Source of the DNA: WS-2 sp036507005
GTDB lineage: Bacteria > Eisenbacteria > RBG-16-71-46
Direction: 5' to 3'
DNA length: 64,000 bases
Assembly: GCA_036507005.1 (NCBI GenBank)
Contig: DASXQT010000009.1
Coordinates: 1 to 64,000, forward strand
The position numbers were made by a program, and so were the translations under genes. This document shows positions 1 through 9,747 of this stretch, one piece after another; positions within the stretch are counted from its first letter, which is position 1; the number at the start of each line of letters is the position of its first letter. A model generated the notes under the pieces. It made no database searches and was not told where the DNA came from. It saw nothing but the letters and a program-made list of their open reading frames with translations.

Positions 1-85
1 TGGCTCCGCCTCGCTCCTGGCGGCGCGCTTCGCCTCCTGGCTCTCGCGCGCCGCCAGAGCGCGGCGAAACGGCCCTGCCCGCGCC
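1..85. repeat. Partial copy of a palindromic interspersed repeat, cut by the window edge
   Basis: This non-coding stretch aligns with the element at 3922-3995 with about five substitutions and one indel over some 75 bases. The inner inverted repeat is kept: CTGGCGGCGCGC at 17-28 pairs with 46-57. In the other copy the same stem has T-A where this one has G-C, a compensated change. The outer left arm would lie to the left of the window. I see no gene in 1-156. Confidence 0.6.
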
Positions 86-156
86 CCGCCCCCGCCCTTA
101 GCCCGCGCAGGCACCGGCGGCGGCCGACTTGACGGCCGGCGGCCCGAGGGGCATAT

Positions 157-202
157 TCAACCTCCTGACGGCGAAATGGTGTTTTCGCCCTCTGGAGGTT
201 GA
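157..202 (+). promoter_or_regulatory. Symmetric two-stem hairpin that contains the satD ribosome-binding site
   Basis: TCAACCTCC (157-165) is the exact inverse of GGAGGTTGA (194-202), and GGCGAAA (170-176) of TTTCGCC (183-189), with a 6-nt loop and symmetric 4-nt internal loops. The GGAGG at 194-198 is the Shine-Dalgarno for the ATG at 203, so the closed RNA hairpin would hide it. As DNA it is equally a good operator dyad. A second copy with the same geometry lies at 964-1009. Confidence 0.7.
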
Positions 203-1009
203 ATGGTCGACAGGGCCTGGCTGGTGCTGATCGCGGACCTGCGCTCCTCGCGGGCGATCCCGGCGCGCGAGCGTCCGGGGGTGGACCGCGCGCTGCGCCG
301 GGCGATCGTTCGGACGCTGCGGCTCCACGGCCGGCATTTCCGGCTGATCCCCGAGGTGCTGCGCGGTGACGAGCTGCAGGCGGTCTTGAAGCCCGACGCC
401 CCGGCGCTCGCCATCCTGACCTACCTGCGCGCCCAGCTCGCGCTGGCGGCGGGCCGGAGCACCGCGCTCCGGGCCGGGCTCGGGAGCGGCGCGATCCAGC
501 GCCTCAGCCGGCGCGGGCCGTTCGCCTCCGAGGGCGAGGCGTTCCACCGCGCGCGCACGGCGCTCGAGGAGGCCAAGGGGAGCGGGACCACACGCCTCAC
601 CGCCTGGGTGACGGGCGACCCCACCGTGGACCGGATGGCCTCGGTGCTGCTCGCGCTCACCGACTCGTTCACGGGCCGCTGGACCGGGCCGCAGTGGGAG
701 GCGATCGCCGGGCGGCTCGAGGGCAAGGGGCTCCACGAGATCGCGCGCGAGCAGCGCGTGTCGTTCCAGTCGGTCTCGAAGCGACTGCGCGCCGCCTCCT
801 GGAGCGAGGTGCACGAGGTCGCGACGCTGCTCGAGGACTCCGCCCGCGCGCCCCGGCCGGCGCCCGGCGCCGCGCGCGTGGCCGCGGGCGTTCGTCCCTC
901 GTCTCCGGGGCGCGCCGCCGCCGGGGCGCGCGGCGCCCGGCCGCGCGCGGGCGCCGCGCGCGTTCACCCGCCGCGGGGCGAATCGGCGCATTCGCCTTCG
1001 AGAGGTTGA
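203..1009 (+). CDS. satD: SatD family protein
   Basis: The protein has 268 residues. Residues 1-200 match the SatD family layout: an opening VLIADLRSSR-type segment and a C-terminal helix-turn-helix-like stretch at about 164-200 that resembles sigma region 4 DNA-binding helices. The family's biochemical role is not established; it is usually found next to a DUF3307 membrane protein, as here. The tail after about residue 212 is an Ala/Arg/Pro-rich low-complexity extension. The ATG at 203 is fixed by GGAGG four bases upstream, inside a hairpin. The HTH makes autoregulation through the flanking dyads plausible, which is inference. The stop codon forms the end of the second dyad. Confidence 0.8.
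   Translation: MVDRAWLVLIADLRSSRAIPARERPGVDRALRRAIVRTLRLHGRHFRLIPEVLRGDELQAVLKPDAPALAILTYLRAQLALAAGRSTALRAGLGSGAIQRLSRRGPFASEGEAFHRARTALEEAKGSGTTRLTAWVTGDPTVDRMASVLLALTDSFTGRWTGPQWEAIAGRLEGKGLHEIAREQRVSFQSVSKRLRAASWSEVHEVATLLEDSARAPRPAPGAARVAAGVRPSSPGRAAAGARGARPRAGAARVHPPRGESAHSPSRG
964..1009 (+). promoter_or_regulatory. Second copy of the satD-type hairpin, upstream of the DUF3307 gene
   Basis: GGCGAAT (977-983) and ATTCGCC (990-996) flank a 6-nt loop, followed after 4 nt by AGAGGTTGA (1001-1009). The left outer arm TCACCCGCC (964-972) matches the first copy at 7 of 9 positions. The 9-4-7-6-7-4-9 spacing is identical to the copy at 157-202. The GAGG is the ribosome-binding site for the ATG at 1013. 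It lies inside the last codons of satD. Confidence 0.7.
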
Positions 1010-1012
1010 GCG

Positions 1013-1759
1013 ATGTCCTCCGCGCCGCTGCTCCTCAAGCTGGTGGCGGCTCATCTCGCGGGCGACTACCTGCTCCAGCCCTCGTGGATCGCCGCCGAGA
1101 AGGAGCGGCCCTCCCGGCTCGCCCTGCACCTCGCGGTGCACGCGGGACTGCTCCTGCTCGTGGGCCTGACCGAGCCCGCGAGCGCGCGGCTGTGGCTGGC
1201 GCTCGCGCTGGTGCTCGCCGCGCACGCGGCGATCGACGCCTGGACCACGCGCCGGCGGCCGCGCGATCTCGAGCACCTGACGCTCGACCAGACGCTCCAC
1301 CTCGTGAGCCTGATCGGCGCGGCGGCGATCGCGCGGCCGGACCAGATGGAGGAGCTGGGGATGGTGACGCTCGGGTTCCTCGCCCGCCCCGCCACCTGGG
1401 TGGCGTTCGCCGGCGGGGCGCTCGCCGTGCCGGCGGGAGCGACGGTGATCGGGCGCTGGGTGCGGCCGTTCCGCGAGGCGCTCTCGGACGAATCGCGCGC
1501 CCAGCTCGCGGGGCTCGAGTTTGCGGGGCGCTGGATCGGGATCCTGGAGCGGCTCGTGATCTTCGTCGCGGTTCTCGCGCGCGTGGAGGCGCTGATCGGG
1601 TTCGTGATCGCCGTGAAAGCGGCGCTGCGCCTGCCCGAGGCGCGGGAGCGCTGGAGCCGCGAACTGGCCGAGTACTACCTGGTGGGATCGCTCGCGAGCC
1701 TGAGCTGGGCGTTGATTCTGGGGATCATCGCGCGCGCGGTGCTGCAGCGCCTGAGCTGA
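1013..1759 (+). CDS. DUF3307 family membrane protein
   Basis: The 248-residue protein opens with the DUF3307 signature AHLAGDYLLQP (about residues 13-23), then alternating hydrophobic helices, conserved His residues and a C-terminal hydrophobic pair, so an inner-membrane location is likely. No enzymatic role is known for the family. It starts three bases after satD stops and carries the same dyad over its ribosome-binding site, so the two genes form one operon and are probably co-controlled. The SatD/DUF3307 pairing recurs in distant bacteria, supporting a joint function. It converges on the ABC-F gene with only 37 bases between the stops. Confidence 0.85.
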   Translation: MSSAPLLLKLVAAHLAGDYLLQPSWIAAEKERPSRLALHLAVHAGLLLLVGLTEPASARLWLALALVLAAHAAIDAWTTRRRPRDLEHLTLDQTLHLVSLIGAAAIARPDQMEELGMVTLGFLARPATWVAFAGGALAVPAGATVIGRWVRPFREALSDESRAQLAGLEFAGRWIGILERLVIFVAVLARVEALIGFVIAVKAALRLPEARERWSRELAEYYLVGSLASLSWALILGIIARAVLQRLS

Positions 1760-1796
1760 GCGGCGCGGGCGCGGGTTCGTGGCCGCCGCGCCCCGG

Positions 1797-3836
<2,040 letters not shown>

Positions 3837-3866
3837 GCAGTCGAGCCGCGGGAGCCCCGTCCGTCG

Positions 3867-4015
3867 GTGTCCCGTGCCGGCCGGGACCCGTTTGGCCGCG
3901 CCCGCTCGGCTCCGCCCTCCATGGCTCCGCCTCGCTCCTGGCGTCGCGCTTCGCCGTCCTGCCTCTCGCGCGACGCCAGAGCGCGGCCAAACGGGTCCCG
4001 GCCGGCACGGGACAC
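3867..4015. repeat. Palindromic intergenic element with perfect 34-bp terminal inverted repeats
   Basis: Bases 3867-3900 are the exact reverse complement of 3982-4015. Inside, CTGGCGTCGCGC (3938-3949) pairs with 3968-3979. The element fills the gap between the ABC-F start and the stop of the M29 gene, whose TAG overlaps its last base. A diverged copy with a compensated stem change lies at 1-85. No coding capacity is apparent. It looks like a MITE- or REP-type non-autonomous repeat, or a very strong bidirectional hairpin. Confidence 0.8.
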
Positions 4016-5157
4016 TAGCGAGTGACGAGCTCGGGCTCGCTCGAGGTCAGGCGCTCGGGGTTCAGGCCTTCGAGCGCGGGAACGACGAAGCGTCCGTCCT
4101 TGCGCACCAGCTCGCCGTCGAACCACACCTCGCCGCCGCCGTACTCGGGCCGCTGGATCAGCACCAGGTCCCAGTGGACCTGCGAGCGGTTGCCGTTGTC
4201 GGCGATGCCGTACGCCTGGCCGGGCGTGAAGTGGAGCGAGCCGGCGATCTTCTCGTCGAACAGCGTGTCCTTCATCGGGGTGAGGATGTAGGGGTTGAAC
4301 CCGAGCGAGAACTCGCCGATCCGCCGCGACCCTTCGTCGGTGTCGAGCAGCTCGTCGAGCTTGGCCTGCGGGTTGCCCCGGGCGCGCACGATCCGCCCGT
4401 CCTCGAACGTGAAGCTGATCTGGTCGTAGGTGACGCCCAGGTAGAGCGAAGGCGTGTTGTAGGTGATGGTCCCGTTCACGGAGTCCCGCACCGGCGCGGT
4501 GAAGCACTCGCCGTCCGGCAGGTTGCGGCGCCCCTCGCACGGGACGGCGCCGATGCCCTTGATGCTGAACTCGAGGTCGGTGCCCGGGCCCTTGAGGCGC
4601 ACGCGGTCGGTGCGCTGCATGCGCTCGACCAGCGGAACCATCGCGTCCGCCATGCGGGCGTAGTCGAGCGTGCAGACCCGGTAGTAGAGGTCCTCGAACG
4701 CCTCGGTGCTCATGCTGGCGAGCTGCGCCATCGCGGGGGTGGGATAGCGGAGCACGACCCACTTCGTGTGGTTCACGCGGTAGTCGAGGTGGACCGGGTG
4801 CCCCACGATCCGCGCGTGCATGGCCGTGCGATCGCCCGGCACGTCGCCCAGCTCCGAGATGTTGTCCCCGGCGCGCAGGCCCACGTAGGCTTGCACCTGC
4901 TTCATCTGGAACAGCTCGATCTCGGCCTGGACCTGGAACTGCCTCTCGGTCGCGCGCCGCATCAGGCTGCGGTTCACGGCGTTGCTGCGCAGGTAGACGA
5001 CCGGGATCGCCTGGGCGTCGAAGGCGGCGTCCACCAGGTCCAGCACCAGGCCGGAGGCGAGGTCGAAGGACTCGATCAGGATCGCCTCGCCGGGCTCGAG
5101 GCGGGTGGAATGGCGGGTGATGACCCGGGCGAGCCGGGCGTTGCGCGGGTCGCGCAT
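4015..5157 (-). CDS. M29 family aminopeptidase (AmpS/AmpT-like)
   Basis: The 380-residue protein matches the M29 metallo-aminopeptidases, cytosolic dimers with a dinuclear metal centre that remove N-terminal residues from peptides. Family signatures near the C-terminus are DEKIAGSLHF and QVHWDLVLI, with the metal-binding His and His-x-Asp. The start at 5157 (MRDPRN) has a GGAGGA box six bases upstream on the minus strand; the frame stays open for 38 more codons upstream but with no second site. It is divergent from the Gfo/Idh/MocA gene. The stop codon sits at the edge of the palindromic repeat. Confidence 0.85.
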   Translation of the reverse strand: MRDPRNARLARVITRHSTRLEPGEAILIESFDLASGLVLDLVDAAFDAQAIPVVYLRSNAVNRSLMRRATERQFQVQAEIELFQMKQVQAYVGLRAGDNISELGDVPGDRTAMHARIVGHPVHLDYRVNHTKWVVLRYPTPAMAQLASMSTEAFEDLYYRVCTLDYARMADAMVPLVERMQRTDRVRLKGPGTDLEFSIKGIGAVPCEGRRNLPDGECFTAPVRDSVNGTITYNTPSLYLGVTYDQISFTFEDGRIVRARGNPQAKLDELLDTDEGSRRIGEFSLGFNPYILTPMKDTLFDEKIAGSLHFTPGQAYGIADNGNRSQVHWDLVLIQRPEYGGGEVWFDGELVRKDGRFVVPALEGLNPERLTSSEPELVTR

Positions 5158-5270
5158 GGGATATCCTCCGGCGCCGCGGAGCGGCAAGCGTAGGGTTCGC
5201 GCGCGCGTCGCCGGCGCGCAGGATCGGTGCTCGGTGAGCGGCTCGGAGCATAGCACGGGAGGCAGCGGCA

Positions 5271-6359
5271 ATGGACAGGTTCCGCGTGGTCATCCTCGGC
5301 ACAGGCTTCGGTCGCACCGTGCAGGCGGTGGCGTTCGCGCGCCATCCCGGCTTCGCGATCGCGGCGATCGCGGGCGCCGACGAGGACCGGGCGCGGCGCG
5401 TGGCGCGCGAGCTCGGGATCCCGCGCGGCTCCGCCGACTGGCGCGCGCTGCTCGAGGAGGAAGCCCCGGACCTGGTGAGCGTCGCCACGCCCGCCGACCT
5501 GCACTACCCGATGGTGATGGCGGCTCTCGAGCGCGGCGCCCACGTGCTGTGCGAGAAGCCCACCGCGCTCCACCGCTTCCAGGCGGCCGAGATGCGCGAC
5601 CGCGCCGCGTCGCTCGGGCGCGTCGCCGCGATCGATCACGAGTTCCGCTTCTTCCCGGCGCGGCGCCACGCCGTGGATTTGGTGAGGCAGGGCGCGATCG
5701 GGACGCCGCGGCACGGGGAGATCCTGGGCCGCTCCGCGATCTGGCACCGGCCGGAGTCGCGGGGCATGACCTGGCTCTCGGAGCGCGCGCGCGGCGGGGG
5801 AATCCTCGGCGCCCTGGGATCGCATCACACCGACTGCCTGCGCCTGTTCCTCGGCGAGCCCCGGGCCGTGACCGCGAGCCTGCGCGTGCTCCAGCCGCGG
5901 CGCGGGCCCACGCCCGAGCGCCCCGCGCCCGGCGTGGCGACCGCGGACGACGCGTGCACGGTGCACTACGACTTCGCCGGCGGTGCGACCGGGCTCGTGG
6001 ACCTCAACGCCACCGTGCCCTACCGCTGGGAGCGCTTCGAGATCCAGGGCAGCGAGGCGGCGCTGCGCTGGGACGAGACCGGGTACCGACTGTGGAGGGT
6101 GGTCGCGGGGCGCGAGCCGGAGGAGATCGCGATCCCGGCAGCGCTCGGGCTCGAGCGGCGCCCGGACGAGCCCGCGCTGGTCGCGCCGTTCGAGGTCATG
6201 CTCGAGCGCCTGCACCGCGCGCTCGCAGGGCGGGAGAAGATGGAGCCCGACTTCGACGACGCGGTCGCGGTGCAGAGCGCGCTCGACGCGGCGCGCGCCG
6301 CGAGCGACTCGGGCGTTCGCACCGCGGTCGAGATCCCCGCGCCCGCGGTCGCGACCTGA
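5271..6359 (+). CDS. Gfo/Idh/MocA family NAD(P)-dependent oxidoreductase
   Basis: The protein has 362 residues. An N-terminal Rossmann fold carries GTGFGR (residues 10-15), and the conserved CEKPTALH follows near residue 96, where the EKP lysine contacts cofactor and substrate. The C-terminal half (about 130-350) is the family's alpha/beta dimerisation and substrate domain with GALGSHHTD at the expected active-site His/Asp. Family members oxidise or reduce sugars, inositols or related polyols with NAD(P); the substrate cannot be read from sequence. The gene stands alone between a divergent peptidase and a downstream gene with its own promoter. Confidence 0.85.
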   Translation: MDRFRVVILGTGFGRTVQAVAFARHPGFAIAAIAGADEDRARRVARELGIPRGSADWRALLEEEAPDLVSVATPADLHYPMVMAALERGAHVLCEKPTALHRFQAAEMRDRAASLGRVAAIDHEFRFFPARRHAVDLVRQGAIGTPRHGEILGRSAIWHRPESRGMTWLSERARGGGILGALGSHHTDCLRLFLGEPRAVTASLRVLQPRRGPTPERPAPGVATADDACTVHYDFAGGATGLVDLNATVPYRWERFEIQGSEAALRWDETGYRLWRVVAGREPEEIAIPAALGLERRPDEPALVAPFEVMLERLHRALAGREKMEPDFDDAVAVQSALDAARAASDSGVRTAVEIPAPAVAT

Positions 6360-6391
6360 TCCGGGCGGGGCGCCGATCGCGGCCGCTCGAA

Positions 6392-6421
6392 TTGAACCGC
6401 GCGCGAGGTCTTGGCTATACT
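6392..6421 (+). promoter_or_regulatory. Sigma70-type promoter for the gene at 6477
   Basis: TTGAAC at 6392-6397 and TATACT at 6416-6421 are separated by 18 bases, close to the housekeeping consensus. The predicted RNA start is near 6429, giving a leader of about 48 nt that contains the GGAGAGGAG ribosome-binding site of the ATG at 6477. Confidence 0.6.
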
Positions 6422-6476
6422 CGCTCTGGGCGCGTCGTCGAGGGCGCGCGAGCCATCGGGCCGGAGAGGAGCGTTC

Positions 6477-7205
6477 ATGGCAGACTGGGACGTCATCGCC
6501 AAACAGCGCCTGACCGAAGACTGGTCGACCCTGCGCTCCGCCTACATGCCGCTCAACCAGGCCATGCGGCGGACCGTGGAATTCCTGGAGAAGGGCGAGG
6601 GATCGTTCGCGGACGTGCTGTCGGTGGTGCGCGAGCGGCTCGAGGGAACGCTCAAGAACCTCACCGCCCTCTGCAACCGGCGCTCGCCGTGGGTGCGGCT
6701 GGAGGCGATCCGCAACCTCCGCGTGCTGGCCACCGGCCTGAAGGGCGCCGCCAACGACGACCCGCGCGCCCTGCTCCGGTTCCAGTTCGCGTTGAGCGAG
6801 CTGCTGTCGAACGTCTGGAAGGACGCGCCCGCCGAGGCGCGCGTGGCCCAGAACCTCAAGCTCGACGGCGAGCTGGAGTTCTGGTTCGGCTGCGACTGCT
6901 GCGCGGTGGGCAAGCTCAAGCCCGCGGGGCCCGACGATCCTCCCGACCTGACGCGCGGCAAGGAGGTCCGCCTGGTGTGGGAGGTGGACGCGCTCTTCGC
7001 CTGGACGCTCGACGAGTTCGAGGACTACCTCGCGAGCGAGCGCTACGCCCTTCCCACCACGCCGCGCCCCGCCGCGGTGGAGGAGATCGGGCTCCCGATC
7101 GTGGACGTGGCCTCGGACGCGCTGCGGCGCGGGAACGAGCTCTTCGGCGGCCAGGGCGGCGGCCTGTTCGGTCCCCTCGACCTCAAGTTCCTCGACCTGA
7201 ACTGA
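6477..7205 (+). CDS. Conserved hypothetical protein, cytoplasmic
   Basis: I do not recognise this 242-residue protein. It has no signal peptide or membrane segment. The N-terminal half is helical and charged; a FGCDCC cysteine cluster lies near residue 140, and a Gly-rich FGGQGGGLFG segment lies close to the C-terminus. The ATG at 6477 follows a strong GGAGAGGAG box; the frame is open further upstream but without a second site. A well-formed promoter precedes it, so it is probably a single-gene unit. The paired cysteines could bind metal, which is inference. Confidence 0.75.
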   Translation: MADWDVIAKQRLTEDWSTLRSAYMPLNQAMRRTVEFLEKGEGSFADVLSVVRERLEGTLKNLTALCNRRSPWVRLEAIRNLRVLATGLKGAANDDPRALLRFQFALSELLSNVWKDAPAEARVAQNLKLDGELEFWFGCDCCAVGKLKPAGPDDPPDLTRGKEVRLVWEVDALFAWTLDEFEDYLASERYALPTTPRPAAVEEIGLPIVDVASDALRRGNELFGGQGGGLFGPLDLKFLDLN

Positions 7206-7418
7206 CGCGCGAGGCGGAGAGCCTCGGGCGGACCCGCGCCGTTCGATCGGCGCAAACCTGCCCGCGCCGCCGTGTCAAACCGCGGTCAAAAAACGGCGCG
7301 CGGAAGGCGGCGACGCTTGCCACGCCCACCCTTTTGGGCGTATCCATCGCAACCGAATCCGCAGCGGCGAGGGAAACTCCCTCCGCCCGCGCGAGAGATC
7401 TTCGGAAGGAGTCGCGCG

Positions 7419-7817
7419 ATGAAGCGAGTTCTGGGTTTACTGGTCCTGGTCGGGGCGCTTGCGTTCGCGGTCGCGGTCCATGCGTCCGATACCAAGGCCG
7501 CCAAGGGGGCGTCCAAGCCCATGACGCTCAAGGGCGAGCTGGTGGACATGGGCTGTTACGTGTCGCACGGGGCCATGGGGGAGAAGCACAAGGATTGCGC
7601 CACCAAATGCGTCGCGGGCGGCATGCCGATGGGTCTCCTCACCTCCGACAACAAGCTCTACGTTCTCACCCTCAACCACGACAATCCCGATCCCTTCAAC
7701 AAGGCCAAGGAGATGATGGCGGCGATGGTGGAGGTCACCGGCATGGTGTCCGAGCGGGGCGGCACCCGCATCATCGACGTGACGGACCTCAAGGCCGCGG
7801 CCACGGCCTCCAAGTAA
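7419..7817 (+). CDS. Small exported protein with conserved Cys residues
   Basis: The 132-residue protein has a clear signal peptide (MKRVLGLLVL to about HAS at residue 23). The mature part has a GELVDMGCYVSHG opening, then a DCATKC segment and a GMPMGLL stretch, ending in a beta-rich half. I recognise the pattern from small exported proteins of unknown function; the three cysteines suggest metal binding or a disulfide. AAGGA precedes the ATG at 7419. A TTGCCA/TATCCA pair (7317-7322, 7341-7346) is a weak candidate promoter. A strong hairpin separates it from the cytochrome gene downstream. Confidence 0.75.
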   Translation: MKRVLGLLVLVGALAFAVAVHASDTKAAKGASKPMTLKGELVDMGCYVSHGAMGEKHKDCATKCVAGGMPMGLLTSDNKLYVLTLNHDNPDPFNKAKEMMAAMVEVTGMVSERGGTRIIDVTDLKAAATASK

Positions 7818-7832
7818 CGGACCGGCTCGAGG

Positions 7833-7863
7833 GGCGCGTGGAGGGGCGGACCTTCCACGCGCC
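7833..7863 (+). terminator. Strong GC hairpin between the small exported protein and cytochrome genes
   Basis: GGCGCGTGGA (7833-7842) pairs perfectly with TCCACGCGCC (7854-7863) around an 11-nt loop. It begins 16 bases after the stop at 7817 and ends 12 bases before the GTG at 7875. No U-tract follows, so it may be an attenuating or RNA-stabilising stem rather than a complete terminator. Confidence 0.5.
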
Positions 7864-7874
7864 TTCGGCTTGCG

Positions 7875-8663
7875 GTGAGAATCCGCTCCCTCCTGGCCGC
7901 CGGGCTGGTGCTGGCCGCGATCGCGGCGGCAACGGCCGCGGCCGTCGCGCTCAGGCCCCGGCTTCCCGCCGCCGAGCGCGGGCGCCGTCTCGCGCTCCGC
8001 ACCGGCTGCTTCGCCTGCCACGGCCCCGAGGGCACGCGCGGCGCCTCGAACCCCGGGCGCACCGACAAGCGCGTGCCCACGTTCGAGGGCGACGTCATGA
8101 TGTTCGCGAAGACCCGCGCCCAGGTTCGGGAGTGGATCGAGGACGGCGTGACGGAGGCGCGGTCGAAAAGCGAAACGTGGCGCCGGGATCGCGACCGCGG
8201 CGCGCTGCGCATGCCCGCGTTCCGGCGCCGGCTCACGGCCGCGCAGATCGAGGACCTGGTGGCGTTCGTCGAGGCTTCCGCGGGACGCCCCGAGCCCGAT
8301 GACTCGCTCGCCCGCCGCGGGCTCGAGCGCGTCGCGGCTCTGGGCTGCAACGGGTGCCACGGCCCGGGAGGCCGCCTCGCGCGCCCCAATCCCGGTTCGC
8401 TCAAGGGCTACGTGCCCTCGTGGGACGGACGCGATTTCCCCGAGCTGGTGGGGGATCGGACGGAGTTCGGCGAATGGGTCGAGCGTGGCGTCAGCCGCCG
8501 CTTCGAAGGCAACCCGCTCGCGCGATTCTTCCTCGACCGCGCCGTGCTGCGCATGCCCGCCTTCGAGAAGCACCTCGCTCCGGGCGATGTCGATGCGCTG
8601 TGGGCCTACGTGCGCTGGCTGCGCGAGACGGGGAGCGGGGAGACGGGCGTCCGCGCCGACTAG
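7875..8663 (+). CDS. Diheme c-type cytochrome
   Basis: The 262-residue protein has an N-terminal hydrophobic segment (about residues 5-27, signal or anchor) and two cytochrome c domains. The haem-binding motifs are CFACH near residue 39 and CNGCH near residue 158. Each is followed by a LRMPAF segment that supplies the distal Met. It is therefore a periplasmic electron carrier or a soluble subunit of a terminal oxidoreductase; the partner is not evident. The start is GTG at 7875 with no obvious Shine-Dalgarno. Its TAG overlaps the end of a small opposite-strand gene by four bases. Confidence 0.85.
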   Translation: MRIRSLLAAGLVLAAIAAATAAAVALRPRLPAAERGRRLALRTGCFACHGPEGTRGASNPGRTDKRVPTFEGDVMMFAKTRAQVREWIEDGVTEARSKSETWRRDRDRGALRMPAFRRRLTAAQIEDLVAFVEASAGRPEPDDSLARRGLERVAALGCNGCHGPGGRLARPNPGSLKGYVPSWDGRDFPELVGDRTEFGEWVERGVSRRFEGNPLARFFLDRAVLRMPAFEKHLAPGDVDALWAYVRWLRETGSGETGVRAD

Positions 8664-8761
8664 CGGCGGCGGACCTTCTTCGCCTCGCGCTTCTTGGCTT
8701 GCTTCTTCCGCCGGCTCTGCTTGGCGCGCCGGCGGCGCAGCCGATGCTTGAATGAGGTCAT
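8660..8761 (-). CDS. Very small, highly basic protein (33 aa)
   Basis: On the minus strand, ATG at 8761-8759 opens a 33-codon frame ending with TAG at 8662-8660. It begins MTSFKHRLRRRRAKQ and ends KKVRRR. About two thirds of the residues are Lys or Arg and there is no Pro or Gly, unlike random frames in this GC-rich DNA. A GGAG lies four bases before the ATG. The composition resembles tiny ribosome-associated or nucleic-acid-binding proteins (bS22- or THX-type); I cannot match it to a family. It occupies the only gap between the cytochrome and peroxiredoxin genes. Confidence 0.55.
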   Translation of the reverse strand: MTSFKHRLRRRRAKQSRRKKQAKKREAKKVRRR

Positions 8762-8919
8762 GGGGCTCCGGGGTCAGGGGGCGAAGCGCCGCCTCGAGCG
8801 GCGCGGCGCGCCACCCTAACCGAGACGGCGCCGGAACGGCAAGCCACGCGGCGCGTCGGGAAACGCGACGGGCGGCCGGGAGCGCTGGGCTCCGGCCGCC
8901 CGGAACGTCTGCGCGCCCG

Positions 8920-9609
8920 CTATCCCCGCGGCTGCGGGACGATCCGAATGTAGGGCTTCGGCGCCTTCCACCCCTGCGGGTAGGTCTTCTTGGCCTCGTC
9001 GTCCGAGACCGAGCCCGCGATGATCACGTCCCCGCCCTGCTTCCAGTTCACCGGGGTCGAGACCTTGTGCTTCGCCGTGAGCTGCAGCGAGTCGATGACC
9101 CGCAGCACCTCGTCGAAGTTGCGGCCGGTCGTCATCGGATAGACCAGCATGAGCTTGATCTTCTTGTCCGGGCCCACGACGTAGACGTTGCGCACCGTCT
9201 GGTTGTCGGCCGGCGTCCGGCCCTCGCACGAGCCCTCGAGGTCCGCGGGCAGCATGCCGTAGAGCTTGGAGACCTTGAGGTCCGGGTCGCCGATCATCGG
9301 GTAGTTGGGCGCCGTGCCCTGGGTCTCCTGGATGTCGTTGGCCCACCTCCGGTGATCCTCGACGCGGTCGACGCTCAGGCCGATGATCTTGGTGTTCCGC
9401 CGGTCGAACTCGGGCTTGATCTTCGCCATGTAGCCGAGCTCGGTGGTGCAGACCGGGGTGAAGTCCTTGGGGTGGGAGAAGAGCACCGCCCACCCGGTGC
9501 CGATCCAGTCGTGGAACCGGATCCGGCCCTCGGTGGTGTCGACCTCGAAGTCCGGAGCGACGTCGCCGATCCGGAGCGCCACGGCGGTTCCCTCAGCGTA
9601 GGGAGACAT
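8920..9609 (-). CDS. Peroxiredoxin, 1-Cys (Prx6) type
   Basis: The 229-residue protein reduces hydroperoxides through a peroxidatic Cys in the motif HPKDFTPVCTTE (about residues 43-54). The family Arg and the C-terminal extension typical of the Prx6/AhpC2 group are present (NWKQGGDVIIAG, then KTYPQGWKAPKPYIR). The start is the ATG at 9609, seven bases after AGGAGG; an ATG two codons upstream is too close to that site. It is monocistronic on the minus strand, upstream of the 33-aa basic gene. Cytosolic oxidative-stress defence is the likely role. Confidence 0.92.
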   Translation of the reverse strand: MSPYAEGTAVALRIGDVAPDFEVDTTEGRIRFHDWIGTGWAVLFSHPKDFTPVCTTELGYMAKIKPEFDRRNTKIIGLSVDRVEDHRRWANDIQETQGTAPNYPMIGDPDLKVSKLYGMLPADLEGSCEGRTPADNQTVRNVYVVGPDKKIKLMLVYPMTTGRNFDEVLRVIDSLQLTAKHKVSTPVNWKQGGDVIIAGSVSDDEAKKTYPQGWKAPKPYIRIVPQPRG

Positions 9610-9747
9610 GACCATTCCTCCTGGGGTTTCGTGTTGGCCAGACGGGAGGATCATGATTACCACAGCGCGGGGGAGGCCGCCAGCAACGAAGCGGCACCCG
9701 GCTCGATCCGCCGGGCTCCCCTTCGCGGGCGTTCCAGAGGTGGGGAA

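Noticed and set aside
7210..7226. CGAGGC/GCCTCG hairpin after the gene ending at 7205 as a terminator
   Set aside because: Short stem and no T tract; not enough to call.
5105..8302. Very long stop-free frames opposite or out of phase with real genes (for example more than 1000 codons here)
   Set aside because: Arg/Ala/Gly/Pro-rich translations with no motifs, overlapping well-recognised genes; expected in DNA of this GC content.
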